Of a DNA stretch of 64,000 nucleotides, positions 1 through 9,337 are shown one piece after another. The DNA is from Betaproteobacteria bacterium. GTDB taxonomy: Bacteria; Pseudomonadota; Gammaproteobacteria; Burkholderiales; SG8-39. The stretch covers positions 1 to 64,000 of the forward strand of contig JACPYS010000001.1 in NCBI GenBank assembly GCA_016195915.1, written 5' to 3'. The translations under genes and the position numbers were made by a program. Positions within the stretch are counted from its first letter, which is position 1. The number at the start of each line of letters is the position of its first letter. The notes under the pieces were generated by a model that was given only the letters and a program-made list of their open reading frames with translations, had not been told where the DNA came from and ran no database searches.

Positions 1-395
1 CGGCTCATCACATCCTGGGGCTGTAGCCGGTCCCAAGGGTATGGCTGTTCGCCGTTTAAAGTGGTACGTGAGCTGGGTTTAAAACGTCGTGAGACAGTTT
101 GGTCCCTATCTGCCGTGGGCGCTGGAAGTTTGAGGGGGCCTGCTCCTAGTACGAGAGGACCGGAGTGGACGCACCTCTGGTGTACCGGTTGTCACGCCAG
201 TGGCATTGCCGGGTAGCTACGTGCGGAAGAGATAACCGCTGAAAGCATCTAAGCGGGAAACTCGCCTCAAGATGAGACTTCCCGGGGACTTGATCCCCCT
301 AAAGGGTCGTCCTAGACCAGGACGTTGATAGGCCGGGTGTGCAAGGGCTGCAAGGCCTTGAGCTAACCGGTACTAATTGCCCGTGAGGCTTGACC
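1..395 (+). rRNA. rrl: 23S ribosomal RNA, 3' end (partial)
   Basis: This is the last ~395 nt of a large-subunit rRNA. The sarcin-ricin loop (agtacgagaggaccgg, 148-163) and the domain VI sequence up to the conserved 3' terminus ccgtgaggcttgacc (381-395) are directly readable. The gene begins outside the window. The 3' end is placed by analogy with the E. coli 23S end, so it is good to a few bases. The ~134-bp spacer to the 5S gene (396-529) contains no tRNA that I can fold. Confidence 0.97.
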
Positions 396-529
396 ACCGT
401 GAGCAGTGCTCGAACGCACACGGCAGGGCGTCGCGCAACATGCGATCTCACCACCCGACTTGCTTGATTCCGAATCGCGATCCGCGCAAGCGTGGCCTTG
501 GGCTGCGCATGTTGCGGATCCACAGCCAA

Positions 530-643
530 TCTGGCGGCCATAGCAGCCTGGAACCACGCCTTCCCATCCCGAACAGGACCGTGAAACGGGTTTGCGCCGA
601 TGATAGTGTGCAATTGCGTACGCGAAAGTAGGTTACCGCCAGG
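530..643 (+). rRNA. rrf: 5S ribosomal RNA
   Basis: The sequence runs from tctggcggccatagc to the complementary 3' end ggttaccgccaggc, so helix I closes by pairing of the termini (ctggcgg with ccgccag). Internal 5S hallmarks are present: cccatcccgaac near 565 and cgcgaaagtagg near 621. Length of about 114 nt is normal for a proteobacterial 5S. It is the last gene of the rRNA operon and is followed at once by a terminator. Confidence 0.95.
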
Positions 644-653
644 CCATAAAACG

Positions 654-685
654 AAAAAGCCCAGGGGCATTGCCCTTGGGCTTTT
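654..685 (+). terminator. Rho-independent terminator of the rRNA operon
   Basis: The sequence aaaaagcccaggggc - attgc - gcccttgggcttttt style forms a ~14-bp hairpin (one G-T pair) ending in a T run at 681-685. It lies 10 nt after the 5S gene. Because the A-run and T-run pair with each other it could work in both directions. Confidence 0.9.
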
Positions 686-820
686 TGCTTTGCAGCGCCC
701 CACTCTTTCCGAGCTTGATCTCGGCGGGAAACGCGATTCGACAGAGCGTATGCTTGCAAAACCGAACGATACGCGAGGGTCGGTGATCACCGGCGGCGAA
801 ATCAGCAGGTCGATTCCTCC

Positions 821-2218
821 ATGAGCAAACCACGCATCGAATCCGACACTTTCGGCCCCATCGACGTGCCAGCCGAGGCGCTGTGGGGCGCGCAGACCGC
901 GCGCAGCCTGCACTTTTTCGCCATCGGCGTACAGCGCATGCCGCTGGAGGTGATCCACGCGTTGGCGTGGATCAAATGGGCCGCGTCCAGCGTGAATCGC
1001 GATCTGCATCTGCTCGATGCGGACAAGGCGCTGGCCATCGCAGAGGCGGCGCAGCGGGTGGCGTCCGGGGAGTTCGATGCCGAGTTTCCACTCTCGGTTT
1101 GGCAGACCGGTTCGGGCACGCAGAGCAACATGAATGTCAACGAGGTAGTCGCCAGCCTGGCCTCGCGCTCGTTGGGCGGAGGCGCGGGCGCAGCGCGAAG
1201 AGTTCACCCCAATGACGACGTCAACCTGGGACAGTCGTCCAACGACGTATTCCCGAGCGCGGTGCATATCGCCGTGGCGCGACTGGCAAAACTGATTCTG
1301 CTTCCGGCGCTGCACGAGCTGCGCGCCGCGCTCTCGGCGAAGGCGCGTGCGTTCGAGGCGGTCGTGAAAGTCGGCCGCACGCACATGCAGGACGCGACGC
1401 CAGTGACCCTGGGCCAGGAATTCGGCGGCTACGAGGCGCAGATAGCGTTGTGCCAGGGAAGCATCGAACACGCGCTGTTTGCGGTGCGCTCGCTGGCGAT
1501 TGGCGGTACGGCGGTCGGCACGGGTCTGAACACGCACCCGGAGTTCGGCGCGCGCGTGGCTGAAACGCTGGCACGCCGGCTCGAGCTCCCACTGGTGCAG
1601 GCCGGCAATCTGTTTGCGGCGATGGCGGGCCACGAAGCGCTCGTGGCGCTGCATGCCGGCTTGAAGATGCTGGCAATCGCCTTGACCAAGATCGCAAACG
1701 ACATTCGCCTGATGGGCAGCGGGCCGCACGCGGGCCTGGGCGAATTGCTGTTGCCGCAGAACGAGCCCGGCAGCTCCATCATGCCGGGCAAGGTGAATCC
1801 GACCCAGGTCGAGGCGCTGACCATGGTGTGCGCCCAGGTGATGGGGCACGATGCCGCGATCGGATTCGCCGCGAGCCAGGGGCAGTTCGAGCTCAATGTC
1901 TACAAGCCGTTGATCGCGCTCGACACGATCGACAGCCTGCGTCTGCTCGCCGACGCGATGCGCAGCTTCAACCGGCACTGCGTATCCGGCATCCTCGTCA
2001 ACGAGGCGCGTGTAGCAGAACTGCTGCAGGGTTCCCTGATGCTCGTCACGGCGCTGGCGCCGCACATCGGTTACGACCGTGCCGCGCAAATTGCTAAACA
2101 CGCCCTCGAGCACGGCACTACGCTGCGCGTGGCAGCGCTTGCGCTGGGTGCAGTGACCGGAGAGCAGTTCGACACCTGGGTCGACGCGCGCCGGATGCTT
2201 GGTCCGCGCGTCGACTAG
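821..2218 (+). CDS. fumC: Class II fumarate hydratase (fumarase C)
   Basis: The 465-residue protein catalyses reversible hydration of fumarate to L-malate in the TCA cycle in the cytosol. The superfamily signature GSSIMPGKVNPTQ is at residues 317-329, with the substrate-binding TGSGTQSNMN at 96-105 and GRTHMQDATP with the active-site His at 188. Length is typical for FumC, the oxygen-stable, iron-free type. The start at 821 is the first ATG before the conserved N-terminus. The gene stands alone after the rRNA operon and converges with the Fe-S protein gene, 13 bp apart, with no clear terminator between. Confidence 0.95.
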   Translation: MSKPRIESDTFGPIDVPAEALWGAQTARSLHFFAIGVQRMPLEVIHALAWIKWAASSVNRDLHLLDADKALAIAEAAQRVASGEFDAEFPLSVWQTGSGTQSNMNVNEVVASLASRSLGGGAGAARRVHPNDDVNLGQSSNDVFPSAVHIAVARLAKLILLPALHELRAALSAKARAFEAVVKVGRTHMQDATPVTLGQEFGGYEAQIALCQGSIEHALFAVRSLAIGGTAVGTGLNTHPEFGARVAETLARRLELPLVQAGNLFAAMAGHEALVALHAGLKMLAIALTKIANDIRLMGSGPHAGLGELLLPQNEPGSSIMPGKVNPTQVEALTMVCAQVMGHDAAIGFAASQGQFELNVYKPLIALDTIDSLRLLADAMRSFNRHCVSGILVNEARVAELLQGSLMLVTALAPHIGYDRAAQIAKHALEHGTTLRVAALALGAVTGEQFDTWVDARRMLGPRVD

Positions 2219-2231
2219 TTTCGCATCATGA

Positions 2232-3572
2232 CTACAGGCCGTAGGCGATGCGCAGCAGCGTAAGCGGGTGCTGCTTCTGCGCTTTGACTTCCTGGCCGCC
2301 TTCTCGCAACCCCTGCATGATATGGCGCCCCGCGATCGGGCAGTCCGATACGACGTAGTCCGGCTCGTTCCCCGCCATCAGGCGGAACACCGGGCGGCCG
2401 ATCTTCATCGAGTTGGCGAAATACTCGCTCTTCACGCCCCAGGTTCCATCGTGACCGGAGCAGCGCTCGACCACATTGAGCGTGGTGCCGGGAACGAGCG
2501 AGAGCATGTCCTTCGTTTTCTGTCCGACGTTCTGCACGCGCAGGTGGCAGGCGATGTGATAGGAGACTCGTCCGAGCGGATGCTTGAAATCGGTCTTGAG
2601 CAATCCGTCGCGGTGGCGCAGCAACAGATACTCGAACGGATCGGACATCGCTTCCTGCACCGCCTTCACATCCGCATCCTCCGGGAACATCAGCGGCAAT
2701 TCCTGCTTGAACATCAAGGTGCACGACGGAATCGGCGTGACGATGGCGTAACCGGCGCGCGCCAGCCTGGCCAGGGGCGGAATGTTGATTTCTTTCAGCC
2801 GTGCGACAGCCTCGAGGTCGCCCAGTTCGAGTTTCGGCATGCCGCAGCAGGCCTCTTTTTCGACCAGCACGTACGGCAGTTCGTTGTGCGCGAGCACCTC
2901 GAGCAGGTCGTGACCGATGCCGGGTTCGTTGTAGTTCACGTAGCAGGTGGAAAACACGGCGACCTTGCCCGGGGTCCTCGCCCCGTCTTTCACCGCGAAT
3001 TCCTGGCTGCCTGCCGCGCTGCCGCGAAATTTTCGTTTCGCGTATTCCGGCAGTTCGCGATCGCGGTGCACCTTGAGCACCGAGTGCATGATCCCGCGCG
3101 CGGAGTGGCTCCGGTTCACAGCGTTCACCGTCTGCACCACCACCGGAATGGTGGCCAGCTTGCCCAGGGCATCGGTGGAGGAGAGCAGACGGTCGCGGAA
3201 ACTTGCACCGCCCTGCTTGTATTTCACCGCCTTGGCGCGCAGCATCAGGTGTGGGAAATCCACGTTCCACGCATGCGGCGGAACGTAGGGGCACTTGGTC
3301 ATGTAACAGGTGTCGCACAGGTAGCACTGGTCGACGACCTTCCAGTAATCCTGCTTCGCGACGCCATCGACTTCCATCGTCTTGCTGCCGTCGACGAGGT
3401 CGAACAGCGTCGGAAACGACGTGCACAGGTTCACGCAGCGGCGGCAGCCGTGACAGATATCGAACACGCGCTCGAGTTCCTTTTCGAGCTGTGCCTCGTC
3501 GTAAAACGCCGGATTGCGCCAATCCAGCGGATGCCGGGTCGGTGCTTCCAGGCTGCCTTCGCGTGCGCTCAC
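2232..3572 (-). CDS. GlpC/heterodisulfide-reductase-like Fe-S protein
   Basis: The 446-residue protein is a soluble electron-transfer component of unknown partner. Two ferredoxin-type clusters are visible: C40-x2-C43-x2-C46-x3-C50 and C83-x2-C86-x2-C89-x4-C94. They are followed by a two-part cysteine-rich (CCG-like) region with [29 protein letters not shown] and SDCPIAG. This is the layout of GlpC, the membrane-anchor Fe-S subunit of anaerobic glycerol-3-phosphate dehydrogenase, but no glpA/glpB is nearby. The start is a GTG preceded by a GAAGGGGG ribosome site, 10 bp after the rubrerythrin stop, so the two form an operon. In relatives this pair is often followed by a DUF3501 gene, which is absent here. 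A role in peroxide or NO defence with rubrerythrin is inference. Confidence 0.8.
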   Translation of the reverse strand: MSAREGSLEAPTRHPLDWRNPAFYDEAQLEKELERVFDICHGCRRCVNLCTSFPTLFDLVDGSKTMEVDGVAKQDYWKVVDQCYLCDTCYMTKCPYVPPHAWNVDFPHLMLRAKAVKYKQGGASFRDRLLSSTDALGKLATIPVVVQTVNAVNRSHSARGIMHSVLKVHRDRELPEYAKRKFRGSAAGSQEFAVKDGARTPGKVAVFSTCYVNYNEPGIGHDLLEVLAHNELPYVLVEKEACCGMPKLELGDLEAVARLKEINIPPLARLARAGYAIVTPIPSCTLMFKQELPLMFPEDADVKAVQEAMSDPFEYLLLRHRDGLLKTDFKHPLGRVSYHIACHLRVQNVGQKTKDMLSLVPGTTLNVVERCSGHDGTWGVKSEYFANSMKIGRPVFRLMAGNEPDYVVSDCPIAGRHIMQGLREGGQEVKAQKQHPLTLLRIAYGL

Positions 3573-3582
3573 CGCGCCCCCT

Positions 3583-4002
3583 TCAGTCCACCAGCTGGTC
3601 GAGTGCCTTCTGGAAGCGGTTGGCGTGGCTGCGTTCGGCCTTGGTCAGAGTCTCGAACCAGTCGGCGATCTCGGTGAAGTTCTCTTCCCTCGCCTGTTTC
3701 GCCATTCCCGGATACATGTCGGTGTATTCGTGCGTCTCGCCCGCCACCGACGCCTTCAGGTTCGCGCGCGTGCCCCCGATCGGCAGATCCGTAGCCGGGT
3801 CTCCGCAAGCCTCCAGGTACTCCAGGTGTCCGTGCGCGTGTCCGGTCTCGCCTTCGGCGGTCGAGCGAAACAGCGCCGAGACGTCGTTCTGCCCCTCGAC
3901 GTCCGCCTTCGCTGCGAAATAAAGATAACGTCGGTTGGCCTGCGATTCTCCGGCAAACGCCGCCTTCAGGTTGCCATGGGTCTTGCTGCCTTTGAGTTGC
4001 AT
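3583..4002 (-). CDS. Rubrerythrin (diiron protein, no rubredoxin domain)
   Basis: This is a 139-residue ferritin-like four-helix protein with the diiron ligand motifs [40 protein letters not shown] and [10 protein letters not shown]. It ends directly after the four-helix domain, so it lacks the C-terminal rubredoxin of classical rubrerythrin and needs an external electron donor; the Fe-S protein encoded 10 bp downstream is the obvious candidate. The start at 4002 is chosen because AAGGAGAG lies just upstream; a longer frame to 4086 has no such site. Rubrerythrins usually reduce peroxide in micro-oxic cells, which suits the neighbouring cbb3 genes. Confidence 0.88.
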   Translation of the reverse strand: MQLKGSKTHGNLKAAFAGESQANRRYLYFAAKADVEGQNDVSALFRSTAEGETGHAHGHLEYLEACGDPATDLPIGGTRANLKASVAGETHEYTDMYPGMAKQAREENFTEIADWFETLTKAERSHANRFQKALDQLVD

Positions 4003-4151
4003 GAGACTCTCCTTGTCAAGATTCGCAACGTACTGCGCAAACGAACGAGCGCCGGTCACCTTACGGCCCGGGGCGCGATTGTTCAAATCAAAAATCGCAA
4101 TTTGACCGATCGAACACGACTATCGGCACCCTGCCGCGCCCGCCGCCTGAT

Positions 4152-4165
4152 TTGATCCATGTCAA
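4152..4165 (+). promoter_or_regulatory. FNR box upstream of ccoI
   Basis: TTGAT-CCAT-GTCAA matches the FNR/Anr dyad TTGAT-N4-ATCAA at 9 of 10 positions. Its centre (4158.5) is 40.5 bp before the ccoI ATG. A -10-like TAGCAT lies at 4187-4192, which would put transcription start almost exactly on the ATG. It could also affect the divergent rubrerythrin gene, but no suitable -10 is spaced for that. Confidence 0.75.
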
Positions 4166-4198
4166 CTCCCGCGAGGGGCGCGTGCATAGCATGCTGGG

Positions 4199-6703
4199 AT
4201 GAATGCCGTCTGCGCCTGTTTTCATTGCGGCTTGCCCGTCGTCGAACCGGGACGGCATCGGGCGGTAATCCTTGGCGAGGCGCGCGAGCTGTGCTGCGCC
4301 GGCTGCGAGGCCGTGGCCGGCACCATCATTGCAGCGGGGCTGGACCGGTATTACGCCACGCGCGAGGCACCGTCTGCCGTTCCCCCGCAGCGTCGCGAAC
4401 TGCTTCCGCCGTCCGCGGCCTACGACGACCCGTCCGTGCAGGCGAAATTCGTCGCCGAGATTTCCGGCGGTGCGCGCGAGGCTATCCTGATTCTCGATCG
4501 CATCCGGTGCGCCGCTTGCTTGTGGCTGAACGAGCGATATCTGAGATCCCTCCCCGGAGTTCTGCGCGTCGACATCAACTACTCGACGCGGCGCGCCACG
4601 GTGGCATGGGCGCCTGAGCGCATCAGGTTGAGCGGCATCCTCGAGGCGATCCGTTCGATTGGCTACGAGGCCTGGCCATTCGATCCGGAGCGCCAGCGCG
4701 CCCTGGACCAGGACGCGCGGCGCGATGCGTTGTGGCGGCTTTTCGTCGCTGGTTTCGGTGCAATGCAGGTGATGATGTATGCCGCTCCGGCGTACCTCGA
4801 CGGCGACGGAACGCTGGGCGCCGATAGCGCGGCGCTCATGCGCTGGGCGAGCCTCGTGCTGACCCTGCCCGTATTGTTGTTATCCTGCCAGCCGTTTTTC
4901 ATTTCGGCCTGGCGCGAATTGCGTGCGCACCGGGTTGGCCTCGATGCGCCGATTTCGATCGGTGTGCTGGCCGGATTTGCCGCCAGCGCCTGGGCCACGC
5001 TCAGCGGGTCCGGCGACGTGTATTTCGATTCGATCACCATGCTGGTGTTCCTGTTGCTGGGCGCGCGATACGTCGAACTGACGGTGCGCCAGCGGGCAGC
5101 GCGCGCGCTCGAACCGCTGCTCGCGTGGAGACCGCAGTTCGCGATGCGCCTGCCTTCGCCGGAAGTTCCCGGGGTTCCCGAGCGTGTCCCCGCGCACGCT
5201 TTGCGGGTCGGCGACCGGGTACTGGTTGCGGCGGGTGAAAGCGTGCCGGCGGACGGCGAGGTTCTGGAAGGCGAGGGGGCAGCCGATGAATCGCTGATGA
5301 CCGGGGAGGCGCGGGCGGTCGCGAAGTGCCGGGGCGCGATTCTGATCGGCGGCACGGTCATCCTGGACCAGCCGCTGGTGATGCGGGTAACCGGCGTCGG
5401 TGCGGATACGCGCGCCGCTGCGATCGCGAGGCTCGTCGAGCGGGCGTCGGCAGGAAAGATCCCGCTCGCGTGCGCGGCCGATCGCATCGCAGCGAAGCTG
5501 ACCGGAGTAGTGCTCGGAGTGGCGCTCGTTGCGGCGTGCGCCTGGTGGATGGTCGAACCCGGACGCGCGCTCTGGGTAGCCGTCGCCGTACTCATGGTGA
5601 CGTGCCCGTGCGCGCTGGCGCTTGCGACGCCGATCGCGATGACTGCGGCAACGGCCCGGCTGGCGCACTGCGGCGCGATCCTAACGCGCGGCGCGGCCTT
5701 GCAGGGGATCGACGGACTGACCGACATCGTGCTCGACAAGACAGGCACCCTGACGGAGGGACGCCTGCGCCTGGATGGCGTTGAACTGTTAGGCAAGTCG
5801 AGTGCCCGGGAATGTGAGGCATTGGCCGCAGCGCTCGAATCGGGCAGCCGTCACCCGATCGCGCGTGCGATCCTGGATTGCGCTGTCAATCCTGCATTCG
5901 CCGGCGCAACAGTGAACGCAACGCGTCATTTTCCGGGTTTCGGCGTGGAGGCGCGCGATGAATGCGGTCGCAGGCTGCGCCTCGGCAGCGCGCGTTTCGT
6001 GAGCGAAATTGCCGGAGCCGTGAACGCGGCGGCTGCGCAACCGGCGGGCCACGGCAGAAGTTCGGCGTTCCTCGCGCGTGAAGGCGAATGGCTCGCGCAG
6101 TTGCGCTTCGAAGACCGGCCCCGCGCGGGCGCCTGCGCGCTCGTGGCGCGGCTGCAGGCGCGCGGGCTCGAGGTGCACCTGTTGAGCGGCGATGAGCCAG
6201 GGCTTGTGCGCCGGCAGGCCGAACTCCACGCGATTGCCACGTGGCGAGGAGGCGCAAGCCCGCAGGACAAGTTCGCTTATGTCGAGGCGTTGCGTCGCGG
6301 CGGCAGGAAGGTCGCGATGGTGGGTGACGGCGTGAACGACGCGCCGGTGCTTGCGGCTGCCGACGTGTCGATCGCGATGGGAGACGGCGCGGCTCTCGCG
6401 CAGCAGCAGGCAGACGTGGTGTTGCTCGAAGGCCGCCTCGAGGCATTGGACGCGGTGCTCGAGTGCGGGCGCAGAACCACGCGCGTGGTGCGCCAGAACC
6501 TCGCCTGGGCGACCGGCTACAACGCCCTCGCGTTGCCGCTCGCCGCATGCGGGTGGATCGGGCCCTGGGAAGCGGCCCTCGGCATGGCAGCAAGTTCCGT
6601 ACTCGTCGTGCTAAACGCGGCGCGGCTGATGCCGCGGCCAGGCGATGCGCTGAAGCCGGTTTTCGATCGCACGTGGAAAGCCTCCACATACTCATACCGC
6701 TGA
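4199..6703 (+). CDS. ccoI: cbb3 oxidase copper-supplying P-type ATPase CcoI
   Basis: This 834-residue inner-membrane P1B ATPase moves copper for assembly of the CuB centre of cbb3 oxidase. The N-terminus carries the CcoI/FixI-type cysteine region (CFHCG near 8-12, then CCAGCEA near 36), followed by an HMA-like fold with IRCAAC. Further on are the membrane CPC motif (C469-P-C471), the phosphorylated aspartate in DKTGTLT (D513) and the hinge motif GDGVNDAP. Eight membrane helices are expected. The start at 4199 sits just beyond the FNR box. ccoS overlaps its end, and fnr and ccoNOQP follow, so assembly factors precede the structural genes. Confidence 0.93.
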   Translation: MNAVCACFHCGLPVVEPGRHRAVILGEARELCCAGCEAVAGTIIAAGLDRYYATREAPSAVPPQRRELLPPSAAYDDPSVQAKFVAEISGGAREAILILDRIRCAACLWLNERYLRSLPGVLRVDINYSTRRATVAWAPERIRLSGILEAIRSIGYEAWPFDPERQRALDQDARRDALWRLFVAGFGAMQVMMYAAPAYLDGDGTLGADSAALMRWASLVLTLPVLLLSCQPFFISAWRELRAHRVGLDAPISIGVLAGFAASAWATLSGSGDVYFDSITMLVFLLLGARYVELTVRQRAARALEPLLAWRPQFAMRLPSPEVPGVPERVPAHALRVGDRVLVAAGESVPADGEVLEGEGAADESLMTGEARAVAKCRGAILIGGTVILDQPLVMRVTGVGADTRAAAIARLVERASAGKIPLACAADRIAAKLTGVVLGVALVAACAWWMVEPGRALWVAVAVLMVTCPCALALATPIAMTAATARLAHCGAILTRGAALQGIDGLTDIVLDKTGTLTEGRLRLDGVELLGKSSARECEALAAALESGSRHPIARAILDCAVNPAFAGATVNATRHFPGFGVEARDECGRRLRLGSARFVSEIAGAVNAAAAQPAGHGRSSAFLAREGEWLAQLRFEDRPRAGACALVARLQARGLEVHLLSGDEPGLVRRQAELHAIATWRGGASPQDKFAYVEALRRGGRKVAMVGDGVNDAPVLAAADVSIAMGDGAALAQQQADVVLLEGRLEALDAVLECGRRTTRVVRQNLAWATGYNALALPLAACGWIGPWEAALGMAASSVLVVLNAARLMPRPGDALKPVFDRTWKASTYSYR

Positions 6704-6840
6704 GCGTGGTGCTGGTGCTAGCCATCGGCGCGCTGTTCTGGCGCGCGCTGCGCGGCGGGCAGTTCGACGACCTCGAGCGTCCCGCGCACGACCTGCTGAT
6801 GGACGACGACACACCGGCCAAACGGGATCGCGGCGAGTGA
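6673..6840 (+). CDS. ccoS: cbb3 oxidase maturation protein CcoS
   Basis: This is a 55-residue single-span membrane protein required for heme/copper insertion into cbb3 oxidase. The sequence begins VESLHILIPLSVVLVL and contains the family hallmark GGQFDDLERPAHDLLMDDD. The start is a GTG at 6673 inside the end of ccoI (31-bp overlap, different frame), chosen because CcoS proteins begin M/V-E-S-L. The overlap suggests translational coupling with ccoI. Confidence 0.9.
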   Translation: MESLHILIPLSVVLVLAIGALFWRALRGGQFDDLERPAHDLLMDDDTPAKRDRGE

Positions 6841-6847
6841 TGCGCGC

Positions 6848-7630
6848 ATGAATGCACCCTTCGACCCTGGTCGCGCGCCCGTCGATCTGCGCGCGGCGGA
6901 GAAGGTCAGCTGCCTGCGCTGTTGCCTGCGGGAACTGTGCGCTCCGCATCCGGGGGAGTTCTCGCCCGCGGACAAGGCGTTCTTGCGCAGCCTGGTCAAG
7001 GAGCAGAACATCAGGCTGCGCAGGGGTCAGAACCTGTTCCACGCGGGCGATCCGTTCCGCAATCTTTACGCGGTCCATACCGGGGCATTCAAAAGCGTCC
7101 TCATTGGTTCGGACGGGCGCGAACTGGTGAGCGGGTTCAGTTTCGCCGGCGACATGCTTGGGCTCGATTCGATCGGGGACCGGCGTCACCCCAGCCACGC
7201 CGTCGCACTCGACGACGGCGGCGTGTGCGTGTTGCCCTATTCCCATGTCGAAAAGACGGCGGCCCGGGTTGCTTTGGTGCAACGCCAGCTGAGCCGCATG
7301 CTGGCGCGCGAATTGCGACAACACCAGGAATTCGCCGTGGCGCTTGGAATTCGCAGCGCGCAGGAACGCTTGGCAACGTTCCTCTTCAATCTGTCACGCA
7401 GATTCGCCGGGCGTGGGTTCTCGTCCACGCGCCTGCGTCTGCCGATGTCGAGGACCGATATTGCGAGCCATCTGGCGTTGACGGCCGAGACCGTCAGCCG
7501 GACGTTCACGCAACTCGAGCGGGAAGGCGTAATACGGGTAAGTGCCAAGACGGTCGAGATCGTCGACTCGGCAGGGCTCAGCGAGCGAGCCAATCTTGCG
7601 CCGGTGCCGCTTCAGGCTTCACGGGCCTGA
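6848..7630 (+). CDS. fnr: FNR-type oxygen-sensing transcription regulator
   Basis: This 260-residue Crp/Fnr protein carries the cysteine set for an oxygen-labile [4Fe-4S] cluster: C22-x2-C25-x5-C31, plus C127 in the sensor domain (matching E. coli FNR C20, C23, C29 and C122). An extra C26 is present. The C-terminal helix-turn-helix ends in ETVSRTFTQLE, whose E-x2-S-R residues read the TTGAT half-site. It lies 7 bp after ccoS and directly before the FNR-controlled ccoN promoter, so it is probably co-transcribed with ccoIS. It is expected to activate the dyads found across this region under low oxygen. Confidence 0.92.
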   Translation: MNAPFDPGRAPVDLRAAEKVSCLRCCLRELCAPHPGEFSPADKAFLRSLVKEQNIRLRRGQNLFHAGDPFRNLYAVHTGAFKSVLIGSDGRELVSGFSFAGDMLGLDSIGDRRHPSHAVALDDGGVCVLPYSHVEKTAARVALVQRQLSRMLARELRQHQEFAVALGIRSAQERLATFLFNLSRRFAGRGFSSTRLRLPMSRTDIASHLALTAETVSRTFTQLEREGVIRVSAKTVEIVDSAGLSERANLAPVPLQASRA

Positions 7631-7819
7631 GGCCATGCCGCTGCGCAACAAGCGATCGAAAAACTGATCCGCATCAGAAACCTCCCAAGCCGGCGGCGAT
7701 AGAGTAAAGGGCACGGCGCCGGGCGCGAGAATTCTTCGCCGGGATGCGAAAAATCAAGTCCGGGAAATACGCGGGCATACCGGGTTGATCGCGATGTCCA
7801 CCTCAGCGCGGGGCTGCAT

Positions 7820-7861
7820 TTGACCTGCGTCAAGAATGGCCGCGCGAGCGCAACCTAACAT
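7820..7861 (+). promoter_or_regulatory. FNR-dependent class II promoter of ccoN
   Basis: The perfect dyad TTGAC-CTGC-GTCAA is at 7820-7833 (centre 7826.5) and a -10-like TAACAT is at 7856-7861. The predicted start is ~7868, placing the box at -41.5, the canonical position for FNR class II activation. The leader then contains GGGAGAG before the ccoN ATG at 7901. The rest of the 270-bp space between fnr and ccoN shows no gene. Confidence 0.8.
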
Positions 7862-7900
7862 CGCAACGGCGTAATGTTCCTTCGAGCGGGAGAGCGATTG

Positions 7901-9322
7901 ATGTCAAATGACGAAACGTACAACTACGAGGTTGTTCGGCAGTTCGCGGTGATGACCGTCGTCTGGGGCGTGGTCGGAATGCTGGTCGGCGTTCTCATCG
8001 CGGCGCAGCTGATCTGGCCCGAGCTCAATTTCGGCGTGCCGTGGCTGTCGTACGGGCGGCTGCGCCCCCTGCATACCAACGCGGTGATTTTCGCGTTCGG
8101 CGGTTCCGCACTATTTGCGACCTCATATTACATAGTGCAGCGCACTTGCCACGCGCGGCTGTTCTCCGACGGACTTGCCGCGTTCACCTTCTGGGGCTGG
8201 CAGGCGATCATCGTGCTCGCCGCGGTGACGCTGCCGCTCGGCTACACCTCGGGGAAGGAATACGCGGAACTCGAGTGGCCGGTAGACCTGCTGATCGCCG
8301 TGGTGTGGGTGTCCTATGCGATCGTGTTTTTCGGCACGCTGTACAAGCGCCGCATCGAGCACATCTACGTCGCCAACTGGTTCTTCGGCGCATTCATCAT
8401 CACGGTCGCGCTGCTGCACATCGTCAACAGCGCGGCGGTGCCGGTGAGCTTCTGGAAGTCCTACTCCGCCTACGCCGGCGCGCAGGACGCGATGATTCAA
8501 TGGTGGTACGGCCACAACGCGGTCGGATTCTTCCTTACCGCCGGTTTTCTCGGGATGATGTATTACTTCATCCCCAAGCAGGCCGGGCGGCCGGTGTATT
8601 CCTACCGCCTGTCGGTGGTGCACTTCTGGGCACTGATCTTCACCTACATGTGGGCCGGTCCGCACCACCTGCACTATACGGCGCTGCCCGACTGGGCGCA
8701 ATCGATCGGCATGTTGTTTTCGCTCATCCTGCTCGCGCCGTCGTGGGGCGGAATGATCAACGGCATGATGACCCTGTCGGGGTCGTGGCACAAGCTGCGC
8801 GACGACCCGATCCTCAAGTTCCTCGTCGTCTCGCTTTCCTTCTACGGCATGTCGACCTTCGAGGGGCCGATGATGTCGATCAAGACCGTGAATGCGCTGT
8901 CGCACTACACGGACTGGACCATCGGCCACGTCCACTCGGGAGCGCTTGGCTGGGTCGGGCTGGTGTCGATGGGTTCGCTCTATTACCTCGTGCCGCGGCT
9001 GTTCGGTCGCAACGAGATGTACAGCATGCGCCTGATCAACGTGCATTTCTGGGTCGCCACGGTCGGCATCGTGCTGTACATCGCCGCGATGTGGATTGCC
9101 GGGGTGATGCAGGGGCTGATGTGGCGCGCGGTGAGTCCGGACGGGACGCTGACCTACACCTTCGTGGAAGGCGTGAAGGCGACGTATCCGTTCTACGCGA
9201 TCCGGCTGCTCGGTGGCGTGCTGTATTTCGCAGGCATGCTGATCATGGCCTGGAACGTGGCAAAGACGATTGCCGCAAGCCAGCCCGCCGACGCGCACAT
9301 CCCCGCGCCCGCGCATGCCTGA
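7901..9322 (+). CDS. ccoN: cbb3-type cytochrome c oxidase subunit I
   Basis: This 473-residue heme-copper oxidase catalytic subunit is the site of O2 reduction and proton pumping in the inner membrane. About twelve hydrophobic helices are visible. Diagnostic motifs are [16 protein letters not shown] (the CuB histidine region of cbb3 enzymes), [13 protein letters not shown] (CuB histidine pair) and [17 protein letters not shown] (heme ligands). The ATG at 7901 has GGGAGAG 7 nt upstream; an upstream in-frame ATG at 7874 would lie only 6 nt from the predicted transcript start and is rejected. It leads the ccoNOQPGH operon. Confidence 0.96.
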   Translation: MSNDETYNYEVVRQFAVMTVVWGVVGMLVGVLIAAQLIWPELNFGVPWLSYGRLRPLHTNAVIFAFGGSALFATSYYIVQRTCHARLFSDGLAAFTFWGWQAIIVLAAVTLPLGYTSGKEYAELEWPVDLLIAVVWVSYAIVFFGTLYKRRIEHIYVANWFFGAFIITVALLHIVNSAAVPVSFWKSYSAYAGAQDAMIQWWYGHNAVGFFLTAGFLGMMYYFIPKQAGRPVYSYRLSVVHFWALIFTYMWAGPHHLHYTALPDWAQSIGMLFSLILLAPSWGGMINGMMTLSGSWHKLRDDPILKFLVVSLSFYGMSTFEGPMMSIKTVNALSHYTDWTIGHVHSGALGWVGLVSMGSLYYLVPRLFGRNEMYSMRLINVHFWVATVGIVLYIAAMWIAGVMQGLMWRAVSPDGTLTYTFVEGVKATYPFYAIRLLGGVLYFAGMLIMAWNVAKTIAASQPADAHIPAPAHA

Positions 9323-9337
9323 ATCCGGAGAACGACA

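Noticed and set aside
396-529. tRNA in the 23S-5S spacer
   Set aside because: No cloverleaf or TTC-loop sequence can be folded there.
299-2113. Long open frame on the minus strand opposite fumC, and similar ones opposite ccoP-ccoG (9644-12475), the RND pump (30105-31943) and typA
   Set aside because: They mirror strong genes, have Arg/His-rich low-information translations and no family motif. Such frames are expected opposite high-GC genes.
4079-4092. Second FNR-like sequence TTGTTCAAATCAA upstream of rubrerythrin
   Set aside because: The half-sites are separated by 3 and not 4 bases and the dyad is broken, so it was not called.
7874-7900. Upstream in-frame ATG for ccoN at 7874
   Set aside because: It would sit about 6 nt from the predicted FNR-dependent start and lacks a ribosome site; 7901 has GGGAGAG.
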